Assembly (NCBI RefSeq): GCF_016545825.1
Contig: NC_052622.1
Location: 1,803,001-1,867,000 of the forward strand
DNA length: 64,000 nucleotides
Source of the DNA: Eucalyptus grandis
Taxonomy: Eukaryota; Streptophyta; Magnoliopsida; Myrtales; Myrtaceae
Reading direction: 5' to 3'
The notes under the pieces: generated by a model
The model's input: only the letters and a program-made list of their open reading frames with translations
Databases searched by the model: none
What the model was told of the DNA's origin: nothing
Part shown: piece after piece, positions 34,662 to 46,118 of the stretch
How the letters are laid out: every line of letters starts with the position of its first letter
Position numbering within the stretch: position 1 is the first letter of the stretch
Made by a program: the position numbers and the translations under genes

Positions 34662-35754
34662 CTAATATAGTCAAGTTCTCTCTTATTAATACGATAGTGC
34701 TTATATCCAATTTCTGTTGTACTTTATTTATGAGTTTTTGCTATTGATCGTAGTCTGTGATTTGAAGAATGCACAAGTGTGTGAGCAATGCTGGTTTACT
34801 AATACTATGATCGAGCAACTTCATCTAAAAGCAACACCATAATTCATTGCACCTACTCGCAGGATCACTAGTGCATCCTAACTTTGTTGGTGATTGTCAA
34901 TCTAGGAGATTAGAAGCGGACTTAACTAAATCGAACCACAATAAAGATTATGGTGCTCTTCTTTTGTCTCTTTATATATTTCTTTATTTATCTGATAGAA
35001 GCATTGCATTTGATAAAATCAGTTCCTTTCTACATATATCAAACTTGATTTTGATAATTCCGCAAAGATGTATTAGGTTCTATCTAGGTTGCACCTTTAA
35101 CCATTTCAATTTATAACTAGGACTGCCAATCAATCAATGAACTTCACTTATCTGATTTTATCTTCCTCTCATATTTATATTTCCGTACCATTTGACATGG
35201 CTGACCATTATTGTCCTCAATCTCAGTACCTTTCATTTTCTCATCAATTTGTGTTTTCCTATCTAATAGTCAACAAGGATCCTTCACATTCTTTATCGAT
35301 TTCTACTTGAATCCACATTTTTGAAGGTTTTTCACCAATACTTTTCGATGAAACCCCTATTGAAGACATGTTGTCCCAAAAAGCCCAATATTCGTCGCTA
35401 TCTTATTAATAAGTATTTTAAAACACTTTGTCAGCAAGATATTGTTTATGAATATTTAGGATTGGGATTTCCCCAATAATTAACTTTTTAACTTATCTCT
35501 TATTATTACAGTGCTTTAAAGCGAAATTACGCCCCATTTGTTATCTTAAAATTTACTCTAAAATTGAATATGTTATTGAAGTAAAAAGGATTCGAATTTT
35601 CAGGGATAACACTTTCTTCCTTAATTATATAATAATTAATTATTGTGCATCTTTATATCTGAACTGTAAGTGAAATTACCAATCTATGCGTGTAGAAGGC
35701 AATGACTAATGATTGATACATGGACACGGACAAGCTCTGCAAGCTTGATATTCC

Positions 35755-35757
<3 letters not shown>

Positions 35758-35790
<33 letters not shown>

Positions 35791-35792
35791 GG
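35758..35792. repeat. (TTTTC)n plus poly-T microsatellite
   Basis: About four TTTTC units run into a poly-T tract of 18 or more bases. Confidence 0.9.
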
Positions 35793-36025
35793 TTGCCCTT
35801 TTTTGGGCCATAAAGCTTGAAGTTATTCAGCTCTTTTTTTATTTCTTTCATGGGAAATCTTGACTTTTTTATATTATCGAAAAAGAAAACTTCTGACATA
35901 ACAAATAAGACATGTTAATTTCGTAACTCTCAAGGACATGTTAATTTCGTAACTCTCATACTCGCGTGCAACCACTTAAACGGATCAGAAAAATTCAAGC
36001 GGTCCCGCTCAGCAAGTACTCCCCC

Positions 36026-36546
36026 TATATAAATCCCCGGCTTCCACACATGACTAATTCTCACCGGCCGACAATCGCTCTCCAGCGATACGGAGGCTCA
36101 GAGGAGAGAGTTGCACTGAATTTTGAGCTTGTGCAGTAGAGGAGGAATCAGTGACGAGACGATCGATCAGTTGCTGCCGGAGCCATGCCGCCAGAGATCC
36201 AACCAATCGATGTTCATCAGTATTGGGAGGCCGTTCGGGCGATGCTGGGAAGCCAGTCCTGAAGTGCGGCTCAGGAGGCTGTCTGACTGGCAGTTCCCAG
36301 ACGTCCCGAGGATTTCGTTGTCGGAGAAGGCGACTGGGGGGGCGAAGCTCCTCCTCAGTACGGCAAGGATGGAGGAGTCGGCGGAGTGGCTGAGCTCGGT
36401 CCTTAGTGAAGAATGAAGATGGGTCAGAACTTCATCAAGGAGAGCAACGACAAGCAATCAGTGGCAAAGGGCGGCTGCCACCGGTGCAATTGCTTCAACG
36501 GCAACAAGGAGGACAGCTCCGACGACAAATTCTGACATCTTCAAGA
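36026..36546 (+). pseudogene. Truncated DUF506 (PDDEXK_6) gene copy at the duplication junction
   Basis: This is a partial duplicate of the start of the DUF506 gene at 57,313. It keeps the TATA box (TATATAAA, 36,026-36,033), the leader (CCGGCCGACAATC against CCGGCCGACGATC) and GGAGCCATGCCGCC around the ATG at 36,185. It also keeps the exon-1 blocks AGGAGGCTGT, AGCAAC, TGCAATTGCTTCAACGGCAA and GACAGCTCCGACGAC. A net 16-base loss after codon 9 shifts the frame and gives a stop at 36,260-36,262 after 25 codons. Homology stops near 36,546, where sequence matching 17,981 onward begins, so exons 2 and 3 are absent. The leader also lacks about 570 bases present in the intact gene. If transcribed, it would make a non-coding or short chimeric RNA. 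Confidence 0.88.
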
Positions 36547-37661
36547 ACAAGCCTCCGGTGTACCCGATTCCGGTGCTTCTGGGTTGGAACTACGTGACGA
36601 GACCCGTGGTGGCTCTGAGACAGCTGCAAAACGGCAAAAGTCTTGGCTGGAGAAGCTTCATTGTTAATGGCGAAAATCGGTGCAAACCAATCTATCACTA
36701 AGAAATTTTGGTGCAGAACACGAGCGATTGTACTCCTACTGGCTTTTGATTGCATGAACCAATTGATTAACAAATGAAATGTCACCCTAAGCATGGCTCG
36801 GGTGAATAGCCTCGAACATGATATTGTTTGCACCCAATAATACAAGTACTCCAACCCTCAATTAATATAGCTAAACAACATGGACAGGTACATTCTTCAA
36901 CTACTAATCAAATTTCATGGACACGAGTATATCGAATAGATGGTCCTTGAACTTGAGTAGATTTTATAGTCTAAATGCCAGGTTTTGATTTTATTAACAC
37001 AATGCGTTACATTCGCTTATTAGGAGCACAAGTATGTGCTATTGAGAGCGATCTTAAGAGAATTCATAAGTACAATAGTATTAAAATATATCTCGATTTT
37101 GGGCTCACGAACGAAGCCCAACACAAGATGAATTATTATTTATAGATGTGCGAAATATTGAGCAAAGCATCGTACATTAATCTTCTACGAACGGAAGGCA
37201 GTTTCTTATTTCCACTTTGAAGTACAAAGTGGTTTCGGACTCCGACCATATTAGGAATATTGAAAAAAGGAAAGTCCAGTTGGACTCGTTTCTTTCTCCC
37301 ATTCGGTCGTGACCCTTTGACCGATGCAATATTGTCTCTTCTGGCAGTGGCTTATATCTATCGATGGTGAAGCTTTGTTTGATGTGCTATTGTTGATGTC
37401 AAGAAAATAGAAGCGCCACTTTACGTGAGTGCTTGGGCACGCCGTTGTCAGAGTCTTGAAGTGCCGTTTCACGAGTGCTCAACCGTCGGTTTCTCCGTCA
37501 TGTTGAACAAGATTTAGTATTCAAGTCAATTAAATCTTGCAAGTTCAAGATTTATTAATTTCTTTACAAGATCGAAAAATTATTTAGTAAGGAATTGCGG
37601 AGCTAAACATTGCATGAGTTATTGGATGTAAATAGAACTTGGAAAACATTAAAAGTTTTTT

Positions 37662-37706
37662 AGGGTGCATATGGTTATGTTTCTATTTCTAAGAATAATT
37701 TCTATT

Positions 37707-37759
<53 letters not shown>

Positions 37760-38370
37760 TATTTATGTTCCCTATATTAGTTTATGAACATTTGAAGGCA
37801 TTTGGTAACTACACAAAATTTATATTCCAAAAATAAAATGCATTTGATACGATAATTTAGAATTTTCTTTTAATTTATTAATAATTTTATTACATTTTTC
37901 TTTTCTTCTTCTCTTTTTCTTAGAATTTATTAATAATTTTATTACATTTTTTTTTTCTTCTTCTTCCTCTAGTCAATTATCGATGACTAGCCGATGAGTG
38001 CCGACGAGGTCGGTGGCCACCGGCGAGGCTTGGGTTGAACTCGCCGATGGCCAACAAGCTCGGGGCGACCTCTCAAGCTTCGTCTAGACTATCGCTGGCT
38101 AGTGCCAAGGCCCGCAACCAACTAGGGGAAGAAGAGGAGGAAGAGAAAAAAAGAAAGAAAAGAAAAGAAAAAAAGGCTTGCTTCTTAAGTTGTTCCCAGA
38201 AATAAAGAAGCAATTTTATTTTTATTTCTTATTTCTATTCAAAATCTATTCTATGGAATAAATTGTTCATGGGAACAAAAAAAATTACCAAATGGATTTC
38301 TATTCTAATTATGTTCTAGGGAACAAAAAAAAAACATAGAAATTGGAGCAATACCAAACAGACCATTAGT
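37662..38370. mobile_element. Fold-back element with (TA)n tract and GC-rich core
   Basis: The left end GGTGCATATGGTTATGTTTC with TTCTATTTCTAAGAAT is answered at the right by TAGAAATTGGAGCAATACCA and CAAACAGACCATT in inverted form. Inner arms of TTTCTATTC/GAATAGAAA words also pair. A (TA)n run occupies about 37,709-37,760. The core at 37,985-38,120 is GC-rich (GTGGCCACCGGCGAGGC). There is no coding capacity. Confidence 0.6.
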
Positions 38371-39263
38371 GACTCATGTGTGGTTGTAATTTCCATGTAT
38401 TGCCTGATTTATAATGAAGTTCGTTACTACTCTCTTTGTGGACATAGGTCATTACTATCGAATCATATAAATCTTATATCTGATTTATTTTCTTGTTTTT
38501 TTTATTTTATTGCTTGATCGCTTGGTTTCCATAATAGAGAGTTTGAACAAAAGCTTTGTATAGTGAAAAAAGAAAATATATTACACTTCACTTGACCAAC
38601 TTTTGGTTTCGCCATCTAACCGGTTACTATCTAGGTTCTCACCTTAATCGAATCTTGATGAACATGCACTTCAAGAGATTAGACGATGAGATAGGGTTTT
38701 AATAGCTCTATGGCCATAATTTCCTTTAAGAGTACACGTATTAATCAAGGAAGCATAAATATATTTATTCATGTATGTAATGCTCGTTGGTTTCTTGATC
38801 AACTTTTGATTATGTGTTTTTATTTCCATAGAAGTCGAACAAATTAGATTGTGGAAAGCAAAGCCGTGGATTGATAACATAAGATGCAGCAACTAAATAT
38901 GAGTGTGTAACGATCTCTCCTAGTTGCAACCAATATTTTCCTGCAAATATATGTTCCTTATTTTGGATTTAAAAGCTCATAAAACAAATTAACCTTTCCT
39001 TGTTCTTATGTCAACTTTGTACTGGATCGTTAAAGATCTATTTTGATGATCCGATTGGGGCCGTTAGACGAAGAATGGCTGTGCTCTTATAATGGCTCGT
39101 TCAAACTGTAGTATGATTATAATATCATCTTAGAAAATATTGGAAAAGAGATATAAATTTAATGTTAAAGAGGACTCGATGAAAAGAGAGAAATGACATG
39201 TAATGTCTTACATCAAACATGAAACGAATTATTCTACATGATTTATCATCAATTTTTTTCCAT
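38371..39263. other. Copy B-specific intergenic DNA
   Basis: This stretch has no counterpart in copy A and no supportable gene. It is AT-rich, with the only notable frames under 75 codons. Confidence 0.4.
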
Positions 39264-41212
39264 TCTCAAATGCTATAGGATGGGTTATCGACTAGTCATA
39301 AATCCGTGACATTGTAGTATACATAGAGCATTTGCCAAATCATGATTAAAGCAAAGACTAACTGAGGTGGATCTCAACAAATTGGTAAATTGAAAAATAC
39401 CTTACTCTTCAAAGAGCATGACGCCAGAAAGCTCAACTACAAGGAAAGTAATTCCTAGTGATTTCCCTTATCTCAACATAGGTTAAGTCCCGTCATTTCC
39501 TAAAAAGATGGATAAACTTAATCTTGTGCGCGAAAGTTAAGCTGGGATATTGATCAAATTGTCGTCATCCCCCTACATGAGTGCTATAGGATGGTCCAGA
39601 TTATTTAGAGACACGACATCCATTTGAGGCATTGATGGCATCTACATGTCCGAACATTTAACTTTAGCCTCTCATTTCCTGTTAGCGTACAATGCTATGA
39701 TATCGCATTGAATTGGTCCTGTCGTGTTGATCCAGAAAAACCCAAAAGCAAGGAGGGGAGAGGAAAAAATTAATCTTCGTTCGGAAGAAGCTGGGGCCAA
39801 GGAAAAAGCAAGCACATCATTTCCAACCACAAGTTCAATTTCCTCTTTCTCTTTCTATAGATTTCTCTTATTATTTTCGGTTCTTATTTTTGCTTCTAAG
39901 TTTCATCATTATTAACTTGGCCCACTTTGATGAAATTTCCAAATACAACTCCATAAATAAGCTACCGGATGTGACCCAAGAAAGAGCCTATGTGACCCGC
40001 TGCTTCACTCAAAGATTATCTCTCTGTTTAGATTAGTTGGTGTAGTCATGTCTTGATGTGCACAACGCACCGCCATTTTTAATTTCCTATGCTAATCACC
40101 TCGATCATTTAATAATACGTATGGACTGTCAGGATTAGATCATCGCATTGACTGTAGCACCATTGACACGTGTGATGGATTATCTTCAGTCGAAATTTAT
40201 TCGATAAATTACGTAAATAAAAGAAGTATTCTGGAGATGTAAACTATGAGGGCTTGACATTTGATGAATCTTCGGCACCATCAGATTGGGCCCACGGTTT
40301 CATCAGTCCGGACTTCTTCATCCCTAATATTAAACACCACCATGTGGAAATTATTCTATGTAACATACTCGAACAAAATGAAATGACCTATGGCCTTATA
40401 AATAAGGAACAAACGCGAAAATTTAAATGAGTTGAACAAGAAAGGTTCAGATAGGAAAATAATTTAAAATCCAACCTCAATAATGCAGTGAGAGAGAAGA
40501 AAAAGGGGGAGGGGGGTGGGGATGGACAAAGACAAAGCCATCAAATCAACCCTCTTTATCAAACAGCTTTATGTCCTCATCGGTCATCATCTCTCCATAA
40601 AAATATCAAGCAACAAATATTTATTTGGTTTGAGCCATAATCTTGTCGGGATCGATACGAACAAACCTTGTAAATCTCTCCCTGTGTGAGAGTATCTAAT
40701 TCACTGGGGGAGTGCCCACCATAGACGGTAATCACAGCCGTTGATCTCACTTGCCAAGAGCCAAGAGATCATAGAGCAAAATGGAGCCCAAGAGGGAGAG
40801 TACCATCTTTTCATTTTCCTTTGAATTATTGAACCACGTAGCTCCTATTTGATGGATTGCAATGGCGGATGACGTAGATGTAGAGAATGCCTCCAAATTG
40901 ACTAATTTGACGTGTGAGAGAGAGTCGAGGACTTTTTATCTAGGTGTGATGGCGATTAATGCACTACATTATTTGTTACCTCTTTATATCATCCTTGATT
41001 TCCGTCTATGTTCGCAAAATCATCTAGGGAAAAATAATTATCTCTATGGGTTCTTCTCAACGTGGAGCACATAGGCATCATAAACAAGGGCAAACTAAAG
41101 TATAATTCTTCATGCGGGTCCAAAACAAGGGAATATTATCTCAAGATGGTGGTGTGGTTGCATTTTATATCTGTGGATATGTTTGAGGCAAGTCTCTAAT
41201 TTATAAATGTTT

Positions 41213-41213
<1 letters not shown>

Positions 41214-41251
<38 letters not shown>
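41214..41251. repeat. (GA)n microsatellite, copy B
   Basis: About 18 GA units stand at the site corresponding to 21,601-21,625 in copy A. Confidence 0.9.
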
Positions 41252-41254
<3 letters not shown>

Positions 41255-43384
41255 ACTAAGTTCTTAAGGAAGGGCATTGAGTAGGCCAACGAATGGGGGT
41301 CCTTTGGGAGGGAGGATAGGGAAATATAACTAGGGAGGGGGTGACGTTAGTTCCTATTTGGTTTAAGTGGTTAAATATAAAATGGCTTTTGTTAAGTAAT
41401 TTTTCATTATTATATGATATGCATTTTCTTTATAATTTATTTCCTTCAAGGGGGGTGGTTGCCTTATAAAATTTAAGATAGCCTCAAACCTCCAAAAACC
41501 CTTATTCTTGTTTTGTTTGTCATAGGGTAGATCTCATCTAGGAGGTGTATAGCAATAAGAAATTCTTGAGAATTGACCATTTGCATTTTTCTTGCGACAG
41601 TTTCACCAGTTATTCCAACTTCGAACCTTGGGCAGGTGTTCTTACGTGAGATCATACATTTTCGTGTATTTCCCATCTCCACTTATGAAAGAAGGAAGAG
41701 AGTGGGGAGTGGAGGGATTGAACCATAACATGGTCCCCGGTTCTCCCTTATGAAGGACCATATGAATGATTTTAGTATTGTCTTGGATCAATGTACTTCC
41801 TAGATCCTTACTTTGATCACCACATGGTTAAATTGAAAATTCCAATCTTTCATTCGAGAGCATTATGTGTAGTCTTCTCACATGGGACTTAAAGGGATAA
41901 TACTTTTTTCTCATTGACTAGTATTTGCTGTGTCACATATCATAATTCTATAGTTGAATTCTCGATTTCTAAGTTACAAATATCATATAAACTTTGAAAC
42001 TTCATAATCAAACATTTCCATGCATCTCATAATGTAAGTCCCGTGATACTTATCGAGGGCATTTTTTGTCATCAAATCAAATTAGCTCGGCCTTTTGAAC
42101 AATGATGAACGTTGAATGCAATGAGGAGAAACATGATGGTTGAAGGAACACACCATGCACTTGTCTTGGTTTGGTGTCACATACAGATTAGGGACCCTGA
42201 TGATTCAGCCTAAACCAGCATGCTTACAAGAAATCTAGGTTGGCATTATGGCTAAATTCGACATGACCACTCATGCATAACAAGTTGTGAAAATGGGGAC
42301 CTCAACCAAATCAAATCGCTCCAAATTTTACTTAAAAGCTTTGAACTGGGAAAGAGGAAAATATAGTCTATAGGGCTATTTAACGTGAGCACCTTCTTCT
42401 TCTTCTTTTCCTACAGATAAACATTCAACTTACAAAAACCTGGAGTCAGAATTCAAAGACCCTACGAAACTCCATTGTGCCATTGATGTCGACAGAGACA
42501 ACTCCATGAGAATAGAGTGCACAGCCTCCTTGTGCTTTGATCAAGGTAGGACTTATAATTACATCATGAACCCACCATTCTACACCCATAATTAATAAGG
42601 GGGGAAAACTACAAGACACGATTTTTAGTATCAATCATCCACAATCCTATACATGGTTCCCAACCATCATAGTGTCTGTGCTAAAACTAATAGGGCCTCC
42701 CCACGGAAAAGCTTGAATTATTTCGCGAGTGTTGCAACTTGCGAAGCTATGATGGAGAGTCCGATGTGGGTACAACACACTTTTGAGCACACTGACATTA
42801 TTGTGAGGTCTCCACAAGGATTTGACATCTCATCTACCGAGCATACTTATAAAGAAATTGGGGACCCTTGTAACAAACGACCACATGATTAAAAAAAAGA
42901 AGAAGGAAGAAATAACAATAAATGAAACTCCTCTATTCTTATGGAAAATGACACTACATAGCTTTAGCTCCTTGCCCTCACCTTTCTTCCCATACTTTTT
43001 GGGGCAAGGTTTAGTTAGACCATAAATCTTTTCACGCTTTAAGGTTTTTTCTCTTTTCACGGACTTTTTCTCCGTCGATTCTGGCAGGAAGAGGAGCCAT
43101 GTATGCTGAATTTGGATAGATCATGATCCAGCACGACAAAGCAAAAATCGATACGATGAATGGGGTCCTAAATCATCAATATATTTTGGGGGAAACAAGC
43201 GTCTCTATAGTATTGACCATAGCAAGGAGTTTTGAAATTTGTATCATGACATCACAAGTATCTAAACAGCGTTCTCATTATGCAATTTGATACTAGAAAT
43301 TTTCAAAATTGATTCAATGAGGTCTTTTTGTTACAAAATTTAATGGCCTTAACAAAAGTGAACGATTCAACCGTTATAAGTGTT

Positions 43385-43860
43385 AAATGAGTTCACGGCT
43401 TACTTAGACCAACTCACTTCTATGACTCTTTTTATTCTTTTTTGCCTTCACTCAATCTGTTCACTTACTCCGTGCTTCCACATTAGTTTGAGGATGGGCT
43501 TTCCTAGATTGGGTTATATATAGAACTATCTTAGTAATATGGGTTGGGTTGGCTAGATTTATATGATATGAAAATTGATCAAAATGGCTTAAATGGGGTC
43601 AATTTGGATTTTATCATTTTCGACCTGACCCAACCGTTTGACGAGTTTATTTGGCACATGTGTATCACTACCTTAATTGGTGACAGCTAATGGTGACATC
43701 AAAATGGTCGATAAACCTGTCAAAATGGGTCAAAGCCATTTCTAAACCCTTATTTAATGGGTTGGGCTATCATATAGGCTAATTTATGTGGTAAATGGGT
43801 CATAAATGAATTTAGAATGGTAAGGCCTAAAAGTAATAAAATCAAAATACTTTTTTTCGG
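43385..43860. mobile_element. Copy B-specific insertion, MITE-like
   Basis: The flanks AATGGCCTTAAC and GAAATTGAAATACATT match copy A at about 23,840-23,930, but these ~475 bases are absent there. The ends contain GTGTTAAATGAGTTC on the left and GTAAATGGGTCATAAATG on the right, and the interior repeats AAATGGG(G)TCA words in both orientations. The superfamily was not determined. Confidence 0.5.
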
Positions 43861-43923
43861 TTAGAAGAAATTGAAATACATTAGTTGCCAATAAATGTAA
43901 AGATATTTGCATTTGGTAAGAAT

Positions 43924-44125
43924 TGCTAGAGAATATTGTTAGAGACATTATTGAATATTAGGGATATTATTTGATATTTTGTTATATCATAGTATAGTTA
44001 GCTTCTTTGTTAGATTAGATTACTTTCTTTCATGTGCACGTAGTTCGAAAATGAATACACATTGCTTGTAAAATATTATAGTGTCAAATAATGCAATGAT
44101 CATTTTTTATTATTGGTTTTAACTA
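43924..44125 (+). mobile_element. Solo LTR at the site of the copy A retroelement
   Basis: The sequence starts TGCTAGAGAATATTGTTAGA and ends TTGGTTTTAACTA, matching both LTRs of the element at 23,981-25,075. The CATGTGCACGTAG and AAAATATTATAGTGTCAA blocks are shared too. It is followed directly by GAACAATTGAAATCTGGTAA, the counterpart of GGACAATCGAATCTAATTAT after the copy A element. The interior and one LTR are missing, as expected from LTR-LTR recombination. Confidence 0.75.
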
Positions 44126-45988
44126 GAACAATTGAAATCTGGTAATCCAAATCCAAGTGACCTAAATTCAATGACTACAAAGTAAGATATTTTGAGTATA
44201 AGATTTTTTAGATTGAGTTTAAGATTTTTCAGACCCCATTTGCATCCTCAATTATATATTTTCATGTTGCCTACTGAGAGAGAAAATGTTAAAATATTCT
44301 AATATTGAATCATGTCTTTAGAGCCAAGTTTTTGCTCCAGTTTAATTCGTGTGTGCATTTATCCATTCGTTAAATTTCACATGTTATTCCTAATTCGACT
44401 TGCATTCACCTTATCGGAACTAACTTTCAGCATTTATCTAAACCCTTATTCCGATCAAAGTTTTGAAATGCCCTATGTCGCCTAGTTACTTTGGTTCAAC
44501 AAAAGCAAAAAGCTAGAAGCCGAGATTATCACCTGGCAACTGGCATCAGTTTCACTCCCGAACAGGGAGACTATCCCCTCTAATTGCAATCTAATCAACC
44601 CTCGAAGTCACCACCAAAATCAGTTTCCCTTTAAAGCGTTCCTCTTTTTCCCGAGTCACGCAAAGCAACTCATTGCGAATTCAAAAGCAAAAAATTCGAG
44701 TCTCCCCAAAAGCCCCCCGAGCTCACGTTCCCAAAAGCCTTTTCCGCGGACGAATGATGAGTTTTTAAAGCTGGGGAAAAAAAATAAATCATTAAATCAT
44801 TCCAAACGGGCATCATCAAAAGAAGTTATAACACTAAAGTCGCCATAATCACCCTTGCCCCCATTAAAGCCCCTACAATCAAAAGCAATGAATAGTAAGT
44901 ATTCCACCAGATTAGTGACAATTGTCTAGTATGATTTTGGTGGGGGAATGGCCGGATTTCTTGCTTTTGCACCCCCCTAATTTAAAGCGGAAAGGTAAAG
45001 AAGAGATTTAAGAAAGAGAAAGGAAATTAAAGATAAAGTTAAGTACTTGACAACGACGAAAAGTGAACCACGTTCAATTTTGCATTTTATGCAAATTTCT
45101 TCTTCTTCTTATTCTTCTCCTTCGTCTTTTAGTGCTTTTTTGAATTCAAGGCCCTTTTTCGAAAATATTTACGTAATTCAATCCCCACTTTCTGAAATAT
45201 TCGAAAACACAAGAAATGGGACATTTGGGATTCCAAACGAGAAAAAGAAAGGGGACATTGCCATCTGAGAGGAATCCGAGTCCTTATATTTTGTGGAGGA
45301 TTTGAGTTTCGGTCCCCAGGGCTTGTGGATTTTTTCGATTTTTACCTTTGTCTCGCCCCTCAGATTATGTCTAAACATTTTGTATTCTGAAATTTGTACA
45401 CGAAAATTATGACAATTCTGAGGACAATGACAAGACATGCGTGCAAAGGAAGATGTAATCTTTGCCATTCCAATCTTTTTTTGGTTGATTTCCTTTTTGA
45501 ACCCATAGGGACTGGGGCCCGATTTTAATTTCCTCGTCTCCCACATAGACCTAATGTTTCGCAACCTTCCTTTTGGTTTTACAAGGAATTAGGTAAATTC
45601 GTGAAATAGCGGATAACATGCGAATCATATTTCAAATAAATGACCTCCATTATGAAACTGTCGGCACTTGGTGTTAAAAGAGAACCAGATACGAGTAGTG
45701 TGCCTAATCCAAATATGAAAATTCATTCCTTAGATGTCGATCCAACCCCACATATTTGTTTTTTTTTTTCTTGATTTATAAAGTGTTGTGTGTAGGAGAA
45801 TTTTTTGATGGTCAAGTAAATGCTAGACGAAAAGGCACTACAATTATAAAGATGGCAAAAGTTGGAACTTGAAATAGTCAAGCAATTATGGTGTGCACTG
45901 ATAGAAATCATATCGATATACAGTTAATGGGATATAGCACAATTGCCACAATTAGCATTGGTTTAACTAAAGATAGTAAGAGCCAACG

Positions 45989-46059
45989 AGGCATTCGGCC
46001 CAGTGGTCGAGGGGTCAAGGTGGAGACGTCAAAGTTCAGGGTTCAAAACCTAGCAAGGC

Positions 46060-46118
<59 letters not shown>
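45989..46118 (+). mobile_element. tRNA-derived SINE-like element with (AAT)n tail, private to copy B
   Basis: GGCCCAGTGGTCGAGG (A-box-like) at about 45,998 and CAGGGTTCAAAACCT (B-box-like) at about 46,036 are spaced as in tRNA-derived promoters. A short body and an (AAT)n tail of about 19 units (46,061-46,117) follow. It is absent at the matching place in copy A (about 26,600). Confidence 0.65.

Larger units (their letters stand above)
17981..36546. repeat. Tandem segmental duplication, copy A (left)
   Basis: Copy A can be aligned in the same order and orientation with copy B (about 36,547-57,690). Anchor pairs are 18,700-18,990 with 36,776-37,080; 19,726-19,850 with 39,264-39,390; 20,040-20,440 with 39,590-40,030; 20,800-22,600 with 40,400-42,140; 22,860-23,340 with 42,410-42,890; 23,981-25,300 with 43,924-44,610; 25,300-26,550 with 44,600-45,800; 26,600-27,800 with 46,240-47,600; 28,400-29,060 with 48,130-48,740; 29,900-30,930 with 51,350-52,270; and 31,490-31,605 with 55,205-55,356. 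It ends inside a truncated DUF506 exon. Apart from that fragment I see no gene in it. By eye the aligned parts look about 75-85% identical. Confidence 0.85.

Noticed and set aside
37709..37760. (TA)n tract considered as origin or terminator
   Set aside because: It is a simple microsatellite inside a fold-back element, with no other support.
42653..43060. Frames of 67-79 codons in a well-conserved block
   Set aside because: The matching copy A block (23,090-23,400) has different stops and starts, so conservation is not at protein level.
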